DNA of 64,000 bases from Atriophallophorus winterbourni (GCA_013407085.1 JACCGJ010010805.1:83187-147186), one strand, 5' to 3'; positions 10,926 through 21,761 are shown, numbered from the stretch's first letter. Notes: generated by a model from the sequence alone, not told the origin. Made by a program: numbers and translations.

Positions 10926-12639
10926 ATGAGCTTTCGGATGAAGGCGAGCGGTAAATGATGCCGATCGTACATTCATCTCCATTGACTAGTTTTACTGAAC
11001 ACCACATCGTATCAGGAAGGCTGAGGTCAGGATGATCGATGAAGTTACACTGCGCTAAACGTTCGTGATAGTAGACTGCAACTCCACCACCGGATTTTCC
11101 ATCACGATCGCGACGAAGTAGTGACATTTTCGGAATCAAAAGCTCAGCATCAGTCATGCAGGGCTGGAACCAAGTCTCTGTAACTGCAACCAAATCGGGT
11201 TTAAGTCTATCACAAAGCTCACATAGTTCAGCTAATTTGTTAGTTAAACACTGAGCATTTTTATATATGCACCTGATAGTATTTGGGGTAACATTTGAAC
11301 TGTCAATAACAAGATTGCAATCAGGCTGTGGTTGCGATGGTTCTCTGGGTTTCAGTGAGGGAACACGCTTGGGGACACTTAGTCTCACGTCTGGTGGAAG
11401 TTTTAAGCGGTTAGATTTCCATTCGGTGTTCATAGCGATAGCCATTTCAGTCGTTAGAAAAGTGATTTTCAGAGGACTGGGCCCATTGCCTTTGTAGTTG
11501 GAGGATCTGGGTATTCTAAAAGTATCTACGACTATGGAATCACGAGATCCAATAGCATCGGCAATGTATAACCATTGCTTCAAATCATGTTGCTTTGATT
11601 CCGATGCTGATACTACATCAACCTTTTCGGGGACACCGAGGATTATTAAACTACGTGAAGTAGAGTGGTCTCGACGAGTGGATTGACCTTTCCTTTCCCA
11701 CCAAGGTATGTCGGCTTGTACTCGGCAGGTCAAACCGGGACAAGCACCGAGTAGATACGCATTGAGTATGACTTCTTCCATTTCAGATTTATTTCGCAAT
11801 GTCACCCTTAATAGGCGCGGCCGGTCTACGTGAGGGGAGTCTTTATGCCGGGTTAAGCGCGTCATTGATGTAGGTACCAAAGCTTTCAAGCCCATGTGTG
11901 TACAGAGCTTAGTCCATTCATTGAGCTCATGTGCTTTTCTTGCTGAGAAAAGTGAATCTGTCGATTCCGGGATATTTGTGCAGATTACACTGAGAGCGAT
12001 ATCTGTCGTAGTAGAATGAGCGGTAACATTGCTTTTTTTGGGAGGCTCGGATCTAGCAACTAGACGACGGGGAGTCCTGGACAAAGTATTCACAATTTTA
12101 CCAGATGAGGACCTAGGTAAACAGGTTTCAGTAGGCCCATCTTTATTACCTTCGGATGAGCTATCAACACATTCAGTTAAGGGAGCAGTTATTGGTGTAA
12201 TTTCCTTTTCCTTTTTGTCTTGAGCAACATTTATTTCGGGTCGAATTCCGTTGGCAAGTGTATCTACCAAAAGCGGTTTAAACGTTTCCTCAAGTTTTCG
12301 ATAGCAATTTTCCAAAATCTCTATTCGAGATTTCAGCTTTGCCTCGTGGGGAGGATTTGTAGTCGTATCGATAGGCTGTTTACTTCGACATGCACAGTAT
12401 ACGTAGCAAACACCAGGTAAATCAACGTTGTTAATAAAACATATCACATCTTTCGTTAGGGCTTTATCACATTTAGTATGTATTTTACTCAAACAGCCAA
12501 AACATTTAACAACGTTGGATTTGGCACTTACCCCTTTGTTACAAATTTGACACACATCACGTGCTGCCTTCTTTATCTGGGTCATCGAGGTCATCCTTCG
12601 CGTCATTGTTACAATCCAACGAGTGATGAGTCCGTGCAC
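10915..12639 (-). pseudogene. CR1-like ORF1 protein fused to endonuclease N-terminus
   Basis: 574 codons. Residues about 28-90 form a Cys/His zinc-binding module (CQICNKG, CFGCLSKIHTKCD, CYVYCACR) like a PHD or related finger. Residues about 225-430 are the nucleic-acid-binding part of ORF1, marked by RPRLLRVTLRNKSEMEEVI, DIPWWERKG, SRSLIILGVPE and DTFRIPRSSNYKGNGPSPLKI. From about 470 the endonuclease starts in the same frame (TIRCIYKNAQCLTNK, AVTETW, GGGVAVYYHERL) and stops at the nested insertion. ORF1 and endonuclease in one frame suggests a single polyprotein in this subfamily. Confidence 0.85.
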
Positions 12640-12930
12640 TTAGCGGTGCAGTTGTTTATCGATCGGTAGGTACTGGTGGAGTGAATGCGTTGGATCGGAA
12701 TGGTGCGATCCAAGCGGTAAAATACGAACGAGTTGGATAAAAGTGGTGCGGTTGAACGAGTTTCGATCTGATAGTGTTGAAAAAAACTATCAGTCAATTC
12801 GAAATGATGTGATCCTCTCAATAGTATTCAAACAGGAACAATATTCTGAATCGCCAAGGATTTTTGATTTGAATTTTCAAGAATTCACCTTGCTCAAAGT
12901 TGAAATGGGTATATTCCGAAAGAGCAAATT
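12640..12930 (-). other. 5' untranslated region of element B/D and junction
   Basis: Leader of the minus-strand element B/D, then its junction with the 3' tail of element E. The plus strand at 12935-12962 shows E's tail, a repeat of AAAGTGATTC. No coding signal. Confidence 0.45.
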
Positions 12931-13049
12931 GAGACTCAAAGTGATTCAAAGTGATTCAAAGTTGTAATGGTCTAAAAAGCATTTAGCTTAACAATAACCA
13001 TAGGATGGAGTTATGAGGTATATACAATAAAAAAGAAGAACAGGAAAAC

Positions 13050-14879
13050 TCATGTAGTGTAAATCGTATCAAAGTTTGGGTTGTCTCTCAAGTGTTTGTC
13101 CAAATTAGCTTTAAAAATATCCAGGTTGGCTGAGTGTGTAACAGTGGAGGGGAGGGTGTTCCATGTGAAACTTACACGTACAGCATACGAATATCTTCGA
13201 CAGTTCAGTCTTGAAGTGGGAATAAGCACTGAAAGTTCGTGTTTCCGACTGGCACGGGGTGGCGAGCGTGTGAAAAGTTTGGACAAGGGATGGTTAGGGA
13301 CGTGCATAATATTGTACATCAGTATGAGGTCACCTCTTAGTCGACGACAGCGAAAGTCGAAAAGATTGAGACTCCTCAAACGTTCTTCATATGGTTTAGC
13401 AGCTAGTCCGGGTACAAGCTTTGTGGTTCGGTGGTAAATACGCTGCAGAAGATTGATGTCTTTCTGAATCCAGGTTGACCAAGCCTGAACAGCGTACTCC
13501 ATCGCTGGTCTCAGATAGGTGTTCATGATACGGGGCACCGACTGATTGGAGAATCTGCCGAAAATTCGTCTCAATAACGCCAATACTTGTGACGCCTTTT
13601 TGTATGCCGCTTTGCACTGCAGTGAAGTCTTCAGACTTGAACTGGTCCAAACACCCAAATCCTTCTCTTCAGTTGTCCAGACGAGTTGGTGGGACCCAAG
13701 AGTGTAGTTGTAATTAACAGTCTTTCCAATGTTTAACGCCTTGCACTTTTGGAAGTTGAATGGTAGTTTGTTTCTCAAAGACCAATCGTGCAATGTGTTT
13801 AGATCCTTCTGCAAAGTTTCACAGTCATCATTGGTACGTATGCTTCTCCAAAGCTTTATATCGTCTGCAAATAACATAATCTTGCATTTAACACGCTCGG
13901 GAATGTCGTTTGCGTAGATCAAAAACAAAATCGGTCCGAGGACCGAACCCTGGGGCACTCCGCTCGTAATTTTGAATGGTTTCGATAAGGCGCCGTCAAC
14001 TCTGACTTGGGCACTCCTGTCGCGTAAATAGTTTTCTAGCCAAGCAAGAAGTTTTCCTGTTATCCCGTGCAATTCAAGTTTCTGGATTAAAATACTATGA
14101 TTGACGCGGTCGAAAGCCTTTGACATGTCTAAAAAGCATGCGTGGATGGAGTAACCATTGTCCACACACTCAGTCCAGTCGTTTAAGGTGAGCAAGAGGT
14201 TAGATAGACATGAGTGATGTTTCCTGAAACCGTGCTGTTCAGTCGCAAGCAGTCTATTGTTTTCGAGGTGATGGGTGATCTTTTCCGCTACTAAACTCTC
14301 TAGCACTTTAGAAATTACTGGCAACAACGTAACTGGTCTATAGTTCGCAGCGTCAGATCGACTCCCGCCCTTGTAGATTGGTGTGATGATGCCAGATTTC
14401 CATTCCGCGGGAACGATACTATTTTCGAGCGAAATTTGGAATAATGTGCTGAGTGGACCACACAATGAGGATGCGCATCGTTTGAGGATAAAAGGAGTGA
14501 TTCCATCTGCTCCTGGTGACTTTGCGGTATTCAAACGAAGAAGTTTGAGCATGACACACTCATTGTTTATTGAGATTTCATTTAGTATTTCATTGGAAAA
14601 GCCAATCGAATGCGGCGTAAGATGCACTGATTCCTTGGGGCAAAAAACTTTGCAGTAGTAACCTGCAAGAACTTCGGCAGCCTCGAACGCAGTCGTAGTT
14701 AGACCATGAGGTGTGCGTAGTGCTGAGATTCCTGGCTTAATTTTTGATGTAGTGTTAACGATCTGGTACAGGACTTTGGGGTTCCGCTCCATCATGGTCA
14801 GTAGTCTTGCCTGATGAGACTGCTTATCCTCGGTGATAAGAGAGTGACCTTGTTCCTCAACAGACGATATGTTTCCCAA
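13050..14879 (-). pseudogene. CR1-like reverse transcriptase of element E
   Basis: 609 codons with the full RT set: KSPGADGITPFILKRC, IITPIYKGGSRSDAANYRPVTLL, QHGFRKHHSCLSNLL, FLDMSKAFDRVNHSIL, SGVPQGSVLGPILFLIYANDIP and LFADDIKLWRSI with both Asps, then the shared C-terminal segment SRLNCRRYSYAVRVSFTWNTLP. The frame is open to its end and only its link to the endonuclease (near 14800-14880) is broken by a shift. Confidence 0.88.
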
Positions 14880-15928
14880 TTATCTGGCATCGGATTGTGG
14901 ACATAGTTTCTCCATGCATCGTTGCGTATCTTAATCCACTTCCTTGTGCGGCTTCTCAACGTGAAGGTAAATCGTTTTTTCGCTGTCTTTGGCACAAATC
15001 TGGAATGTAGGTTTATTTCATCACACAGCTTCTCTTTGAAGTTTACCCAAGAACGATGCACGTCCGTGGTGTCTGGTTTCCAGTCAGAAATCGTTCGAAG
15101 AGCATTTTGAAGACTTCCAATATCCAGTTGTAGTTTTGTTTTGTTGATGTCATTCGTTCTCTCAGCTTGACAAACATAATCGAATAAGAGGACCAGGTGG
15201 TCGCTAGAACCCAATGGAGTTCCGTAGCTCAGATTTTCGACGGCATGTTCCTCACTCGTTAGTATTAGATCCAGGACAGATGGCATGTTACCATCTCTAT
15301 ATCTAGTGTTATCGAAGACGTGGTTATAAAAAGTAATATCGAAGATCAGTTCTTGAAACGCATCGTCGAGCGAATTCGTTGAAAGAGCATTATTCTTCAT
15401 CAAGTTTGGAAGGTTGAAGTCTCCCATAACCAGGAGTGGCGTTTGAAATCTGGCAGCCAGAAGTCGAATTTTCTGGAGTAGTTCAACATTGTGCGCATCA
15501 CTTGCGCTTGGAGCCCGATAAATCACGCCAACAATGCAATCATCTCCAGTAGTCAGCTTAATTGAGCACCACAGAGTATCCTGTACACGTAGGTCAATAT
15601 CGTCAATTTCTCTGCAGGATAACTGTTGGTTGTAGTAAAGTGCTACGCCACCGCCGCGTCCCACACGGTCTTGACGGAGAAGACACATTCCTTTTATTGC
15701 CAATTCATTGTCTGATAAATGAGGTTCAAACCATGTTTCGGTAATTGCAACTAAGTCCGGTGAGTGCAATGATATATGAACCGTCCAGTTCAGGCAAAAA
15801 TGTGAGGAAATAAATCCAAAAGTATGAGAGCACAAATATATGCGTCCGCACAGCAGGTCAGTTCCCGAGTATAATGTCAGTTTCCGTGTCTTCGCACGGC
15901 GTCGCTGCAGCTTGTGTTTCGGAGGCAA
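14798..15928 (-). pseudogene. CR1-like endonuclease of element E
   Basis: 376 codons. AITETWFEPHLSDNEL, GGGVALYYNQQLS, VIYRAPSASDAHNVELL, LLVMGDFNLPNLM, SVLDLILTSEE and GSSDHLVLLFDYVC give most endonuclease motifs. The N-terminal YTNAQ block with the catalytic Asn is not recognisable; the sequence there (FGFISSHFCLNWTV) is unlike the other copies, so this copy is probably dead. It runs into the RT linker (RTRKWIKIRNDAW) before the frame breaks. Confidence 0.82.
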
Positions 15929-16478
15929 CCTTCGGTATGCTGAGTCTTAGCTCATTTGGTATATTTTTTCTGTGTATTTTCCAATTTTGTCTGACAAAGG
16001 CTGTCATAGCAGAAGTTGGGAAAGTGAGTTTTAAAGGGGGTGGTCCATCGCCTTCGTAGTTTGATGACCTCGGTATCCTGAAGGTATTTGCGACAACACT
16101 TTCGCGTGCTCCAATCGCTTCTGCAACGTATAACCACTGTTTATAGTCGTGTTGTTGTTGTTTCGCGGCCTCTGTTGTACTGGTAGCCTCTGGAACGCCT
16201 AGAAGGATCAGACTGCGCTCATTGATTTTCTTACGAACGTCTCCGCCTCCTTCTCGTTCCCACCAGGGTATATCGGCGTAGATTCGAGTATTGCACGTAG
16301 GTATGTCACGTAACAAGTAAGAATTCAAAAGAATAATATCCATATCCCTCTCACTGTTTAGTGTTACTTTTAGTAGCCGCGCTTCGCCGAAGTGTGGGAG
16401 CTTTGGTGGCGAACCAAACATGTAACAGCTGAAGGTTTTATCGTTTCCAACCCCATCAACGTAAAAAGTTTGGACCAT
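15858..16478 (-). pseudogene. CR1-like ORF1 core of element E
   Basis: 206 codons with EARLLKVTLNSERDMDIIL, IYADIPWWEREG, RSLILLGVPEATS, HDYKQWLYVAEAIGARESV, NTFRIPRSSNYEGDGPPPL and LRLSIPKVASE, matching block by block the ORF1 protein of elements D and G. In LINEs this protein binds the element RNA. It overlaps the endonuclease frame in another phase, so one shift separates them. Confidence 0.8.
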
Positions 16479-17127
16479 TGTTCTAGGTCGTATCGTTGTC
16501 TATTCTCCAGAAGTGTCTCGCTAGACTCCTGTATGTTGGTACAGATTGCAGAGAGATTTTTTGCGATCTTTGGGGCGGCAACATTTGGTGTTAAAACCGA
16601 TTGTTTGAGCGGAACCTCCCGATGAGCAAGCATCTTGGTTTTCGTAACCGTTTTAGTGACAGAGGAGTTAGCGTCAGAAAAGTGTTTCGAATTATGTGGG
16701 CGCTTGTGTACAGGTTGATCATCACCTTTTCGGTTTGCTGCCTTTCTATAACCGGGGAAGAGACATGATGTTCACAATCTGCTCTAGATCCAAGTTTACC
16801 AATCAGTAGCTCGTTTAGCAGACCTTCGATTATTTGTACACTACTCTCTAAACATAAAATTTTCGTATCTGCGTCGGTATGTGTGCTCACAGTTGTCTTC
16901 GTAAAATTTCTTGATTGAGATCTGCATGTCTGACAGATGTAGCAAACTCCTGGAATTTCGTCTGCATTGATAACAGTAAGGGCACCGACGGTCAAAGTAG
17001 CATCGCACTTCATATGAACCTTCTCACGACAAACAAAACAATTAGCCAGTCGGGCTTTGCGGCTTACGGCCTTTCGACAAAGTTTGCACACGTGACCGCT
17101 GTCAATGGGCTTCGTTTGTGATGTCAT
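16370..17127 (-). pseudogene. CR1-like ORF1 zinc-finger part of element E
   Basis: Frames 16591-17127 and 16370-16633 together. The N-terminus reads GHVCKLCRKAVSRKARLANC, then CREKVHMKCD and GVCYICQTCRS, a Cys/His finger of PHD-like spacing shared by ORF1 of elements D, G and I. The start Met at 17125-17127 lies in the same relative place as in G. A shift near 16600-16640 passes to the part with LSAICTNIQESSETLL, then another near 16400 passes to the core. Confidence 0.8.
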
Positions 17128-17250
17128 GGCACCGGAGCGAAAAATTATCGATCGATGGTTCCGGTAAGTGGGTGTTTTCGTGTAGGTCCATATGATGTGC
17201 AGACGGGTTTCGTAGCGAATGAAACAAACTAGGTGAGTGAAAAATTGCGC

Positions 17251-18009
17251 CTAGTGTAGTATGGGTAAACCCATTGCCAACCCTTCTTTTTGTCTATATA
17301 ATTGCTCATTAAATACGAAGTGGTTCATGCTTAGGCAGGTCGATACACCATTAATAATTTGTTGGACGCTCAAGTTTGTGCAATCTGACAAACTGGCATC
17401 AGTTTTCAAAGCCCGTCTAGCTAGTTGTAACGCACTTGTTGTACCGACGTTGGTGAACAAAGCGCTCACGTCAAAGCTAACCATTATTTCATCGTCATCT
17501 ATGGTTAACGACTTTAAGCGTGCTGCAAAGTCATTTGCGTTCTTGATGAACGAGGCTGTATTGCCGACTAAAGGTTCCAACAAATAAGCCAAATGTCTAG
17601 CTAACTCGTGCGCAGGTGATCCGAAACCGTCGACGATAGGTCTTACAGGAATGCCTTCTTTATGTATTTTAGGTAGGCCGTAGAACCTAGGAGTTAGAGT
17701 AGACTTGGGATACAGGTTATACCACAATCCCTTTCCCAAACTCTCCTTAACGCCACGCAAATACCTAGAGATGACCGTTTTGCAGTTATTCATTACCTTT
17801 TTCATTTTACCATTATCTATTCGTTCATAAGGGCCCTCGGATAAGTGTACCCCAACCTTGTCGAAATAGTCGCTTTTGTTCAAAATTACTGTTACTTTAC
17901 CTTTGTCAGCCTTAGTAATAGCTATAGTTGTATCTTGTTTCAGCGTAAGAAGTGCTTGTCTTTCGTGTGAATCAAGGTTTGCATCGCCTTGTTCTTGGTG
18001 TTTAATCAC
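17251..18009 (-). pseudogene. Penelope-like reverse transcriptase, fingers and palm
   Basis: 252 codons. ALLTLKQDTTIAITKADKG and VTVILNKSDYFDKV, then PKSTLTPRFYGLPKIHKEG, PVRPIVDGFGSPAHELARHL and MVSFDVSALFTNV give the RT finger and palm blocks; the palm Asp is in FDVSALFTNV. It ends at EGLAMGLPI (the PMGSPISP-equivalent block) followed by two residues from element E. The YVDD box is in the other half of the split element (4318-4329). Confidence 0.88.
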
Positions 18010-18059
18010 ACCTGCAATACAATTTATTACCGCGTCTGCCTGTTCGTTGGGGAGTGCAT

Positions 18060-18689
18060 TTAATGATCCCTCAATACAGGGATAAGATCCTCAGCTTTCA
18101 TAAAGCTCTTACATATGCAGAAATTCAAGCCCTTCTCCACCAATCTTTGTTCAGCTTGCGAAAGTTGTCGATTAGATAAATTCAAAACATTAGAATACTG
18201 GTTGCTAGATAATGACTTATTAGAATTATCTGAAGAACGTTTATTATAAAACTCGAATAACTTGTTGAACTTACGGTTTTGTCTTTCTCCTATTCGCTCC
18301 GTTTGTGTGGCTAAAACCTCCGCGTGTTTTCCACAAATTCTGCAGAAATCCGCTTCGGATAATTCAACGCGCAGTTTCGACATCACTCTCGAGGCTTTCG
18401 ATCGAGCGGCTAATAGGGTTTCGTTGACCCGGTGGATCCATTGTTTTAAAAACACTTTGGATGAGCTCGCGGCAGCCTTTGTTGATTTGCGGTAATTATC
18501 CGGAGGTTTTACCACCAGATCCTTTATAATTACGCCCCACTGCTTGCAACGAAGGTTGGAGATGCGGTAGTTCACCCATCTGGCTTCATATTCCGATGTT
18601 CTCACCAACTCACTGTCCAATTTTCGAACACGGGGCTCGTAGGAGTCAGCAATCGATTGGAATATGTTAGGGACCGATTGTGTATTCAT
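18060..18689 (-). pseudogene. Penelope-like ORF N-terminal region
   Basis: 209 codons from MNTQSVPNIF. It has Cys-containing YRISNLRCKQWG, Lys/Arg-rich AARSKASRVMSKLRVELSEA and RLVEKGLNFCICKSF near the end. This region precedes the RT in Penelope-like proteins. A frameshift at 18010-18060 separates it from the RT. The start is supported by the same Met and neighbours in the copy at 37835-37880. Confidence 0.78.
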
Positions 18690-18732
18690 AATGCAAAGGA
18701 ATTTGGGTGCAATCGGTTAGAGTTATTTTTGG

Positions 18733-18770
18733 GTAACGTTTCACTTCTGACACAGAAGCTTCGTCAGACC
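18733..18770 (-). ncRNA. hammerhead ribozyme at Penelope-like ORF upstream border
   Basis: Minus strand: GGU, CUGACGA, stem II AGCUUCUG/CAGAAGU with one bulged G around a UGU loop, GAAA, CGU and U, then ACCC that pairs with GGU as helix I. All core bases of CUGANGA and GAAA are kept and the cleavage position (U before A) is allowed. It lies about 40 bp upstream of the ORF start at 18689, fitting a self-cleaving border of the pseudo-LTR. Confidence 0.75.
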
Positions 18771-19096
18771 AAGGGTGATAGTCAGGACAGGGAACATGAT
18801 TAAGTAGCAGTAAACCCACCACCACTTATTTGACCTTACCGCTAAACAGCCTATAGTACGCCTACAGTGTTTCACGTCTCATGGGAATGACCAGGATCAG
18901 TGGCCGATTTTCCACACAGTGTGTATCCACGTCAATTTGATACAAATGAACGCGGTCAAGGTCAGTTGACACAGCTAGCCGCATACGTAAAGGTACATTA
19001 CTAACAGGGCTAAGGCTATTTTTGAAGCAAAACAAAAATCAAATTAACGAGTAGGTGTAAATTGAATAAAAATTATTTACTTTCGCATCAGTGCCG

Positions 19097-19680
19097 AGCG
19101 CCAGATTGTGGAAATTTCTGCTGCATCCTCTTTATTGGCCGCCAGTCGACCTGCGTTAGTAATTCCGACCGCCTCCGCATGTAGGCGTTCGCAATACGGT
19201 TTAATACCGCGTCTTAATATTGCCACATTGTTAGATCGACGCTGTGGCCCGTATCAAAAACTAACTCCGCCAAGGCGGAATTACGTTAAGGGATCGATAT
19301 TCCCCCACGTCTTTTGATTGTCTCCGGACACGCTTTCGGTGTTCTTTGATTCTAGTGTGAATTTCCCTGGAAGTCTGCCCTATGTAAACACCGGAACAGT
19401 CCTTACAGTTGATTCTGTAAATGCTGTTCGTAACGCTAGATAAAGGTGTCTTATTCTTGAGGTGCATCAGAACAGTGCGGATAGTTTTCCGCGTAGTTAC
19501 ACGTATGGTCGCCTGGTTCAAGAATCTACGTATCACTTCAGATATGCATTTTACATACGGAATATAAACGGTATCTCGCCCGTTTTGACGTTTTAAGAAA
19601 CGTTTTGGATAACCGTGGTCTATGAGCCTTTGGCTCGCTTCACGGTTCGCATGTTTTCGTTCTCTTTTTTCGCTGCACAT
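19097..19680 (-). pseudogene. GIY-YIG fragment in Penelope-like terminal segment
   Basis: Frame 19261-19680 has YGYPKRFLKR-like sequence, YIPYVKCISEVIRRFLNQA, then IYRINCKDCSGVYIGQTSRE and HTRIKEHRKRV; it continues in another phase to the end LALMRK-like SALMRK at about 19085. It lacks an RT. It repeats the C-terminal domain found at 3397-4230 and, nearly identically, at 36760-37400, as expected for the repeated terminal segment. Confidence 0.78.
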
Positions 19681-20057
19681 GTGTTCTGTCTTATGTAAAA
19701 TCGAACAAGCTATGGAACTGAAGACCTATCTTGGATGGGCGGAAGTGTATCATATTACAGCATCTGTATCGATAATTTTCCGATAGATTTTTGTATTTCT
19801 TCAAAAATAGCTTTATCTCACCACCGTTAGTTATGTTTTTCCCCGTGTGGGCCGCTGTTTTAACTGACCTTGACGTGTTCACTTGTATTAGATTGATGTG
19901 GATTGACGCCAATAGGAAAATCGACCACTGGTCCTGATCGTTCCCAAGAGACGTGACACACCGTAGGCGTACTATATTCTGTTTAGGGATAAGGTCCAAT
20001 CAGTGGTGGGGGGTTGACTACTACTTAATCATGTTCAATGTCCTGACTATCATCCTT

Positions 20058-20094
20058 GGTCGGACGAAGCTTCTGTGTCAGAAGTGAAACGTTA
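20058..20094 (+). ncRNA. degenerate hammerhead motif, inverted Penelope flank
   Basis: Plus strand GGUCGGACGAAGC, then CUUCUGUGUCAGAAG, then GAAACGUUA. It is the same ribozyme as at 18733-18770 but in the opposite orientation, with the first U of CUGACGA changed to G, which should inactivate it. It marks the inverted outer flank of the element. Confidence 0.6.
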
Positions 20095-20219
20095 ATAAAA
20101 AGTGTTCTCACCGATTGTACTCACATTTCTTTGCTTTATCAAATCCATATACAATGATCAGGCGACCTTCACCTGAACTGCCATCGGATGTCAGGATCTA
20201 AGAAAACTACGCGTGATTT

Positions 20220-20440
20220 GTGTCAAATATGCAAAAGTGGGTAACTTTGAAATCGAATGTATTCATGTGTCATATGTGCTCTAATATGATACACACTAAT
20301 TGCGATGAACTTTTGACTAAAGGGTCAGTAGTCTTTATTAATAATGCTGATATTCCAGGTATCTTTTATGTGTGCAGATTCTGTAGAACAAAGAAGTTAA
20401 ACAGCGCCAAGACCAATGTGTCAGAATCAGGAAACCTGGA
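20220..20440 (+). pseudogene. CR1-like ORF1 zinc-finger remnant of element I
   Basis: The frames give RDLCQICKS, then after a stop and shift FMCHMCSNMIHTNCDELLT, VFINNADIPGIFYVCRFCRT, equivalent to the Cys/His finger of the other elements (compare CFGCLSKIHTKCDKALTKD in B/D). A stop between the first Cys pair and the rest makes it inactive. It joins the endonuclease fragment through the internal deletion. Confidence 0.7.
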
Positions 20441-21112
20441 AGATCCGATCCTCTGTCTTGGATTTGGTGTTAACATCGGAAGAACAATCTATCGAAGCGA
20501 TCGAATTCCAGGCTCCGCTGGGTCTTAGCGACCATTCAGTGCTTGTGTTTGACTATGTTTGCAGTACTCAGCAATCGCTTGTTCCGAATGAGGTGGTTCG
20601 ACGGGTAGATAAATTGGCCTTGAGTAAAACGCTGGTGCAGATTCCGAATTTTCAGATGGACAACATAAGCCCTGACGCGCAATGGAACGAACTTGTAGGT
20701 TTTCTGAAACTGAAGATAGACGAGAACTCACAGATCGTTCAGAAAAGGTGCGTCCATGAACTTCGTTTTGTTGTCCGCAGCAGAACAAAAAAGTGGATAG
20801 CAATGAAGCGAGCAGCGTGGGTGCAGCACAAAGCCAACAATACTTCTACTTCTTGGCAACAGTTTCCGTATGTTACGCAACAAAGTGACTGCACTTATTC
20901 GAGAGGATAAGGAAGCGCACCAGTTGATGCTGCTGTCAAAATGGAACGCAACCCAAAATTACTATACAAAATCATGAACGCGAAAGCGAAAGTCAAACCA
21001 GGTATTTTTCCCATCCAGAATGGTGAAAAACTTACTGAAACAGCGTTGGAAACCGCAAATGCTATAGCAGTTTACTACTCTAAAGTGTTCGTGCCAAAGG
21101 TTTTAGGGGAAC
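20441..21112 (+). pseudogene. CR1-like endonuclease end and RT N-terminus, element I
   Basis: Frame 20416-20910 gives SVLDLVLTSEEQSIEAIEFQ, GLSDHSVLVFDYVCSTQQS and RSRTKKWIAMKRAAW. A shift near 20870-20940 leads to MERNPKLLYKIMNAKAKVKP, GIFPIQNGEKLTETALETAN and YYSKVFVPK. The frame is then cut by the repeat insertion after TTTTAGGGGAAC (21101-21112), whose second copy at 21795-21806 restores the reading. Confidence 0.8.
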
Positions 21113-21263
21113 AAGATTATACTTGTAAGCCAACTGTTATATAGGGTTCGTACAACGAACCACGATGTTCAGACACAGAATCACAAAGTGATTCTTGGTC
21201 AAAGCACTCAAGGCGCTTGTGAATGACCAAAGTATTGTGTTGCTCACATCCCCATCCCTTACA

Positions 21264-21303
21264 CACCACTACCGGTTTCTGGCTGTTTGCCGTCGTCAGG
21301 TGG
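21264..21303 (-). ncRNA. hammerhead ribozyme, repeat unit 1
   Basis: Minus strand: CCAC, core CUGACGA, stem II CGGC/GCC around AAACA, core GAAA, self-complementary ACCGGU and A, then GUGG, which pairs with CCAC as helix I. Helix III can only form from the palindrome ACCGGU, possibly between two molecules. Confidence 0.7.
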
Positions 21304-21505
21304 AGACAGTAAGATCAGGTTCAGTGAGCCTTGAAACAGTGGATTAAAGGTAACAAGATTATACTTGTAAGCCAACTGTTATATAGGGTTCGTACAACGA
21401 AACACGATGTTCAGACACAGAATCACAAAGTGATTCTTGGTCAAAGCACTCAATGCGCTTGTGGATGACCAAAGTAATGTGTTGCTCACATCCCCATCCC
21501 TTACA

Positions 21506-21545
21506 CACCACTACCGGTTTCTGGCTGTTTGCCGTCGTCAGGTGG
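21506..21545 (-). ncRNA. hammerhead ribozyme, repeat unit 2
   Basis: Same as unit 1 (CCAC, CUGACGA, GGC-AAACA-GCC, GAAA, ACCGGU, A, GUGG), 242 bp further on. Confidence 0.7.
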
Positions 21546-21723
21546 AGACAGTAAGATCAGGTTCAGTGAGCCTTGAAACAGTGGAAAAGGTTAAGAAGTT
21601 TACTTGTATGCCACTGTCATATAGGGTTCGTACAACGAACCACGATGTTCAGACACAGAATCACAAAGTGATTCTTGGTCAAAGCACTCAAGGCGCTTGT
21701 GGATGACCAAAGTATTGTTGTCT

Positions 21724-21761
21724 CCACCTGACGACGGCAAACAGCCAGAAACCGCTAGTGG
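21724..21761 (+). ncRNA. hammerhead ribozyme, inverted third copy
   Basis: Plus strand CCAC, CUGACGA, GGC-AAACA-GCC, GAAA, ACCGCU, A, GUGG. The ACCGGU palindrome is changed to ACCGCU. The orientation is opposite to units 1 and 2. Confidence 0.65.

Larger units (their letters stand above)
7506..12830 (-). mobile_element. CR1-like LINE B/D, near full length, with nested insertion
   Basis: Bases 7506-10031 (RT and half the endonuclease) and 10926-12830 (first half of the endonuclease, ORF1 and 5' UTR) were first seen as two elements. The endonuclease breaks at IIYRSPSSES near 10934 and resumes at NDKLIESLQHITRC at about 10031, and ATGAGCTT is present on both sides of the sequence between (10024-10031 and 10926-10933). 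They are therefore one element with an insertion. The 3' tail at 7520-7550 has an unusual repeat (CTGAGTT type on the minus strand). Confidence 0.8.
12931..17250 (-). mobile_element. CR1-like LINE E, near full length, frameshifted
   Basis: Runs from its 3' tail (AAAGTGATTC-type repeats, 12935-12962) to a leader upstream of the ORF1 start at 17127. All parts are present but in several frames: RT (13050-14879), endonuclease (14798-15928), ORF1 core (15858-16478) and zinc finger (16591-17127). Its right end abuts the Penelope-like element at 17250-17262. It is the rightmost member of the stack. Confidence 0.85.
17262..20150 (-). mobile_element. Penelope-like element, 5' part
   Basis: Minus-strand piece: an ORF start at 18689 (MNTQSVPNIFQSIADSYEPRV begins it) running through the RT to EGLAMGLPI at 17262, where it is cut by element E. 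Upstream of the ORF (18690-20150) lies a terminal segment made of a second GIY-YIG fragment plus hammerhead motifs at both its ends in opposite orientation. Penelope-like elements characteristically carry such a partial tandem copy (pseudo-LTR) and inverted flank. The 3' continuation is at 3008-4421. Confidence 0.83.

Noticed and set aside
12612..12650. TGATGAGTCC sequence resembling a hammerhead core in the leader of element B/D
   Set aside because: No GAAA segment follows the stem, so the core is incomplete.
13396..13650. Frames antisense or overlapping to the LINE RT genes across the window
   Set aside because: Shadow frames of the RT coding sequence without their own family likeness.
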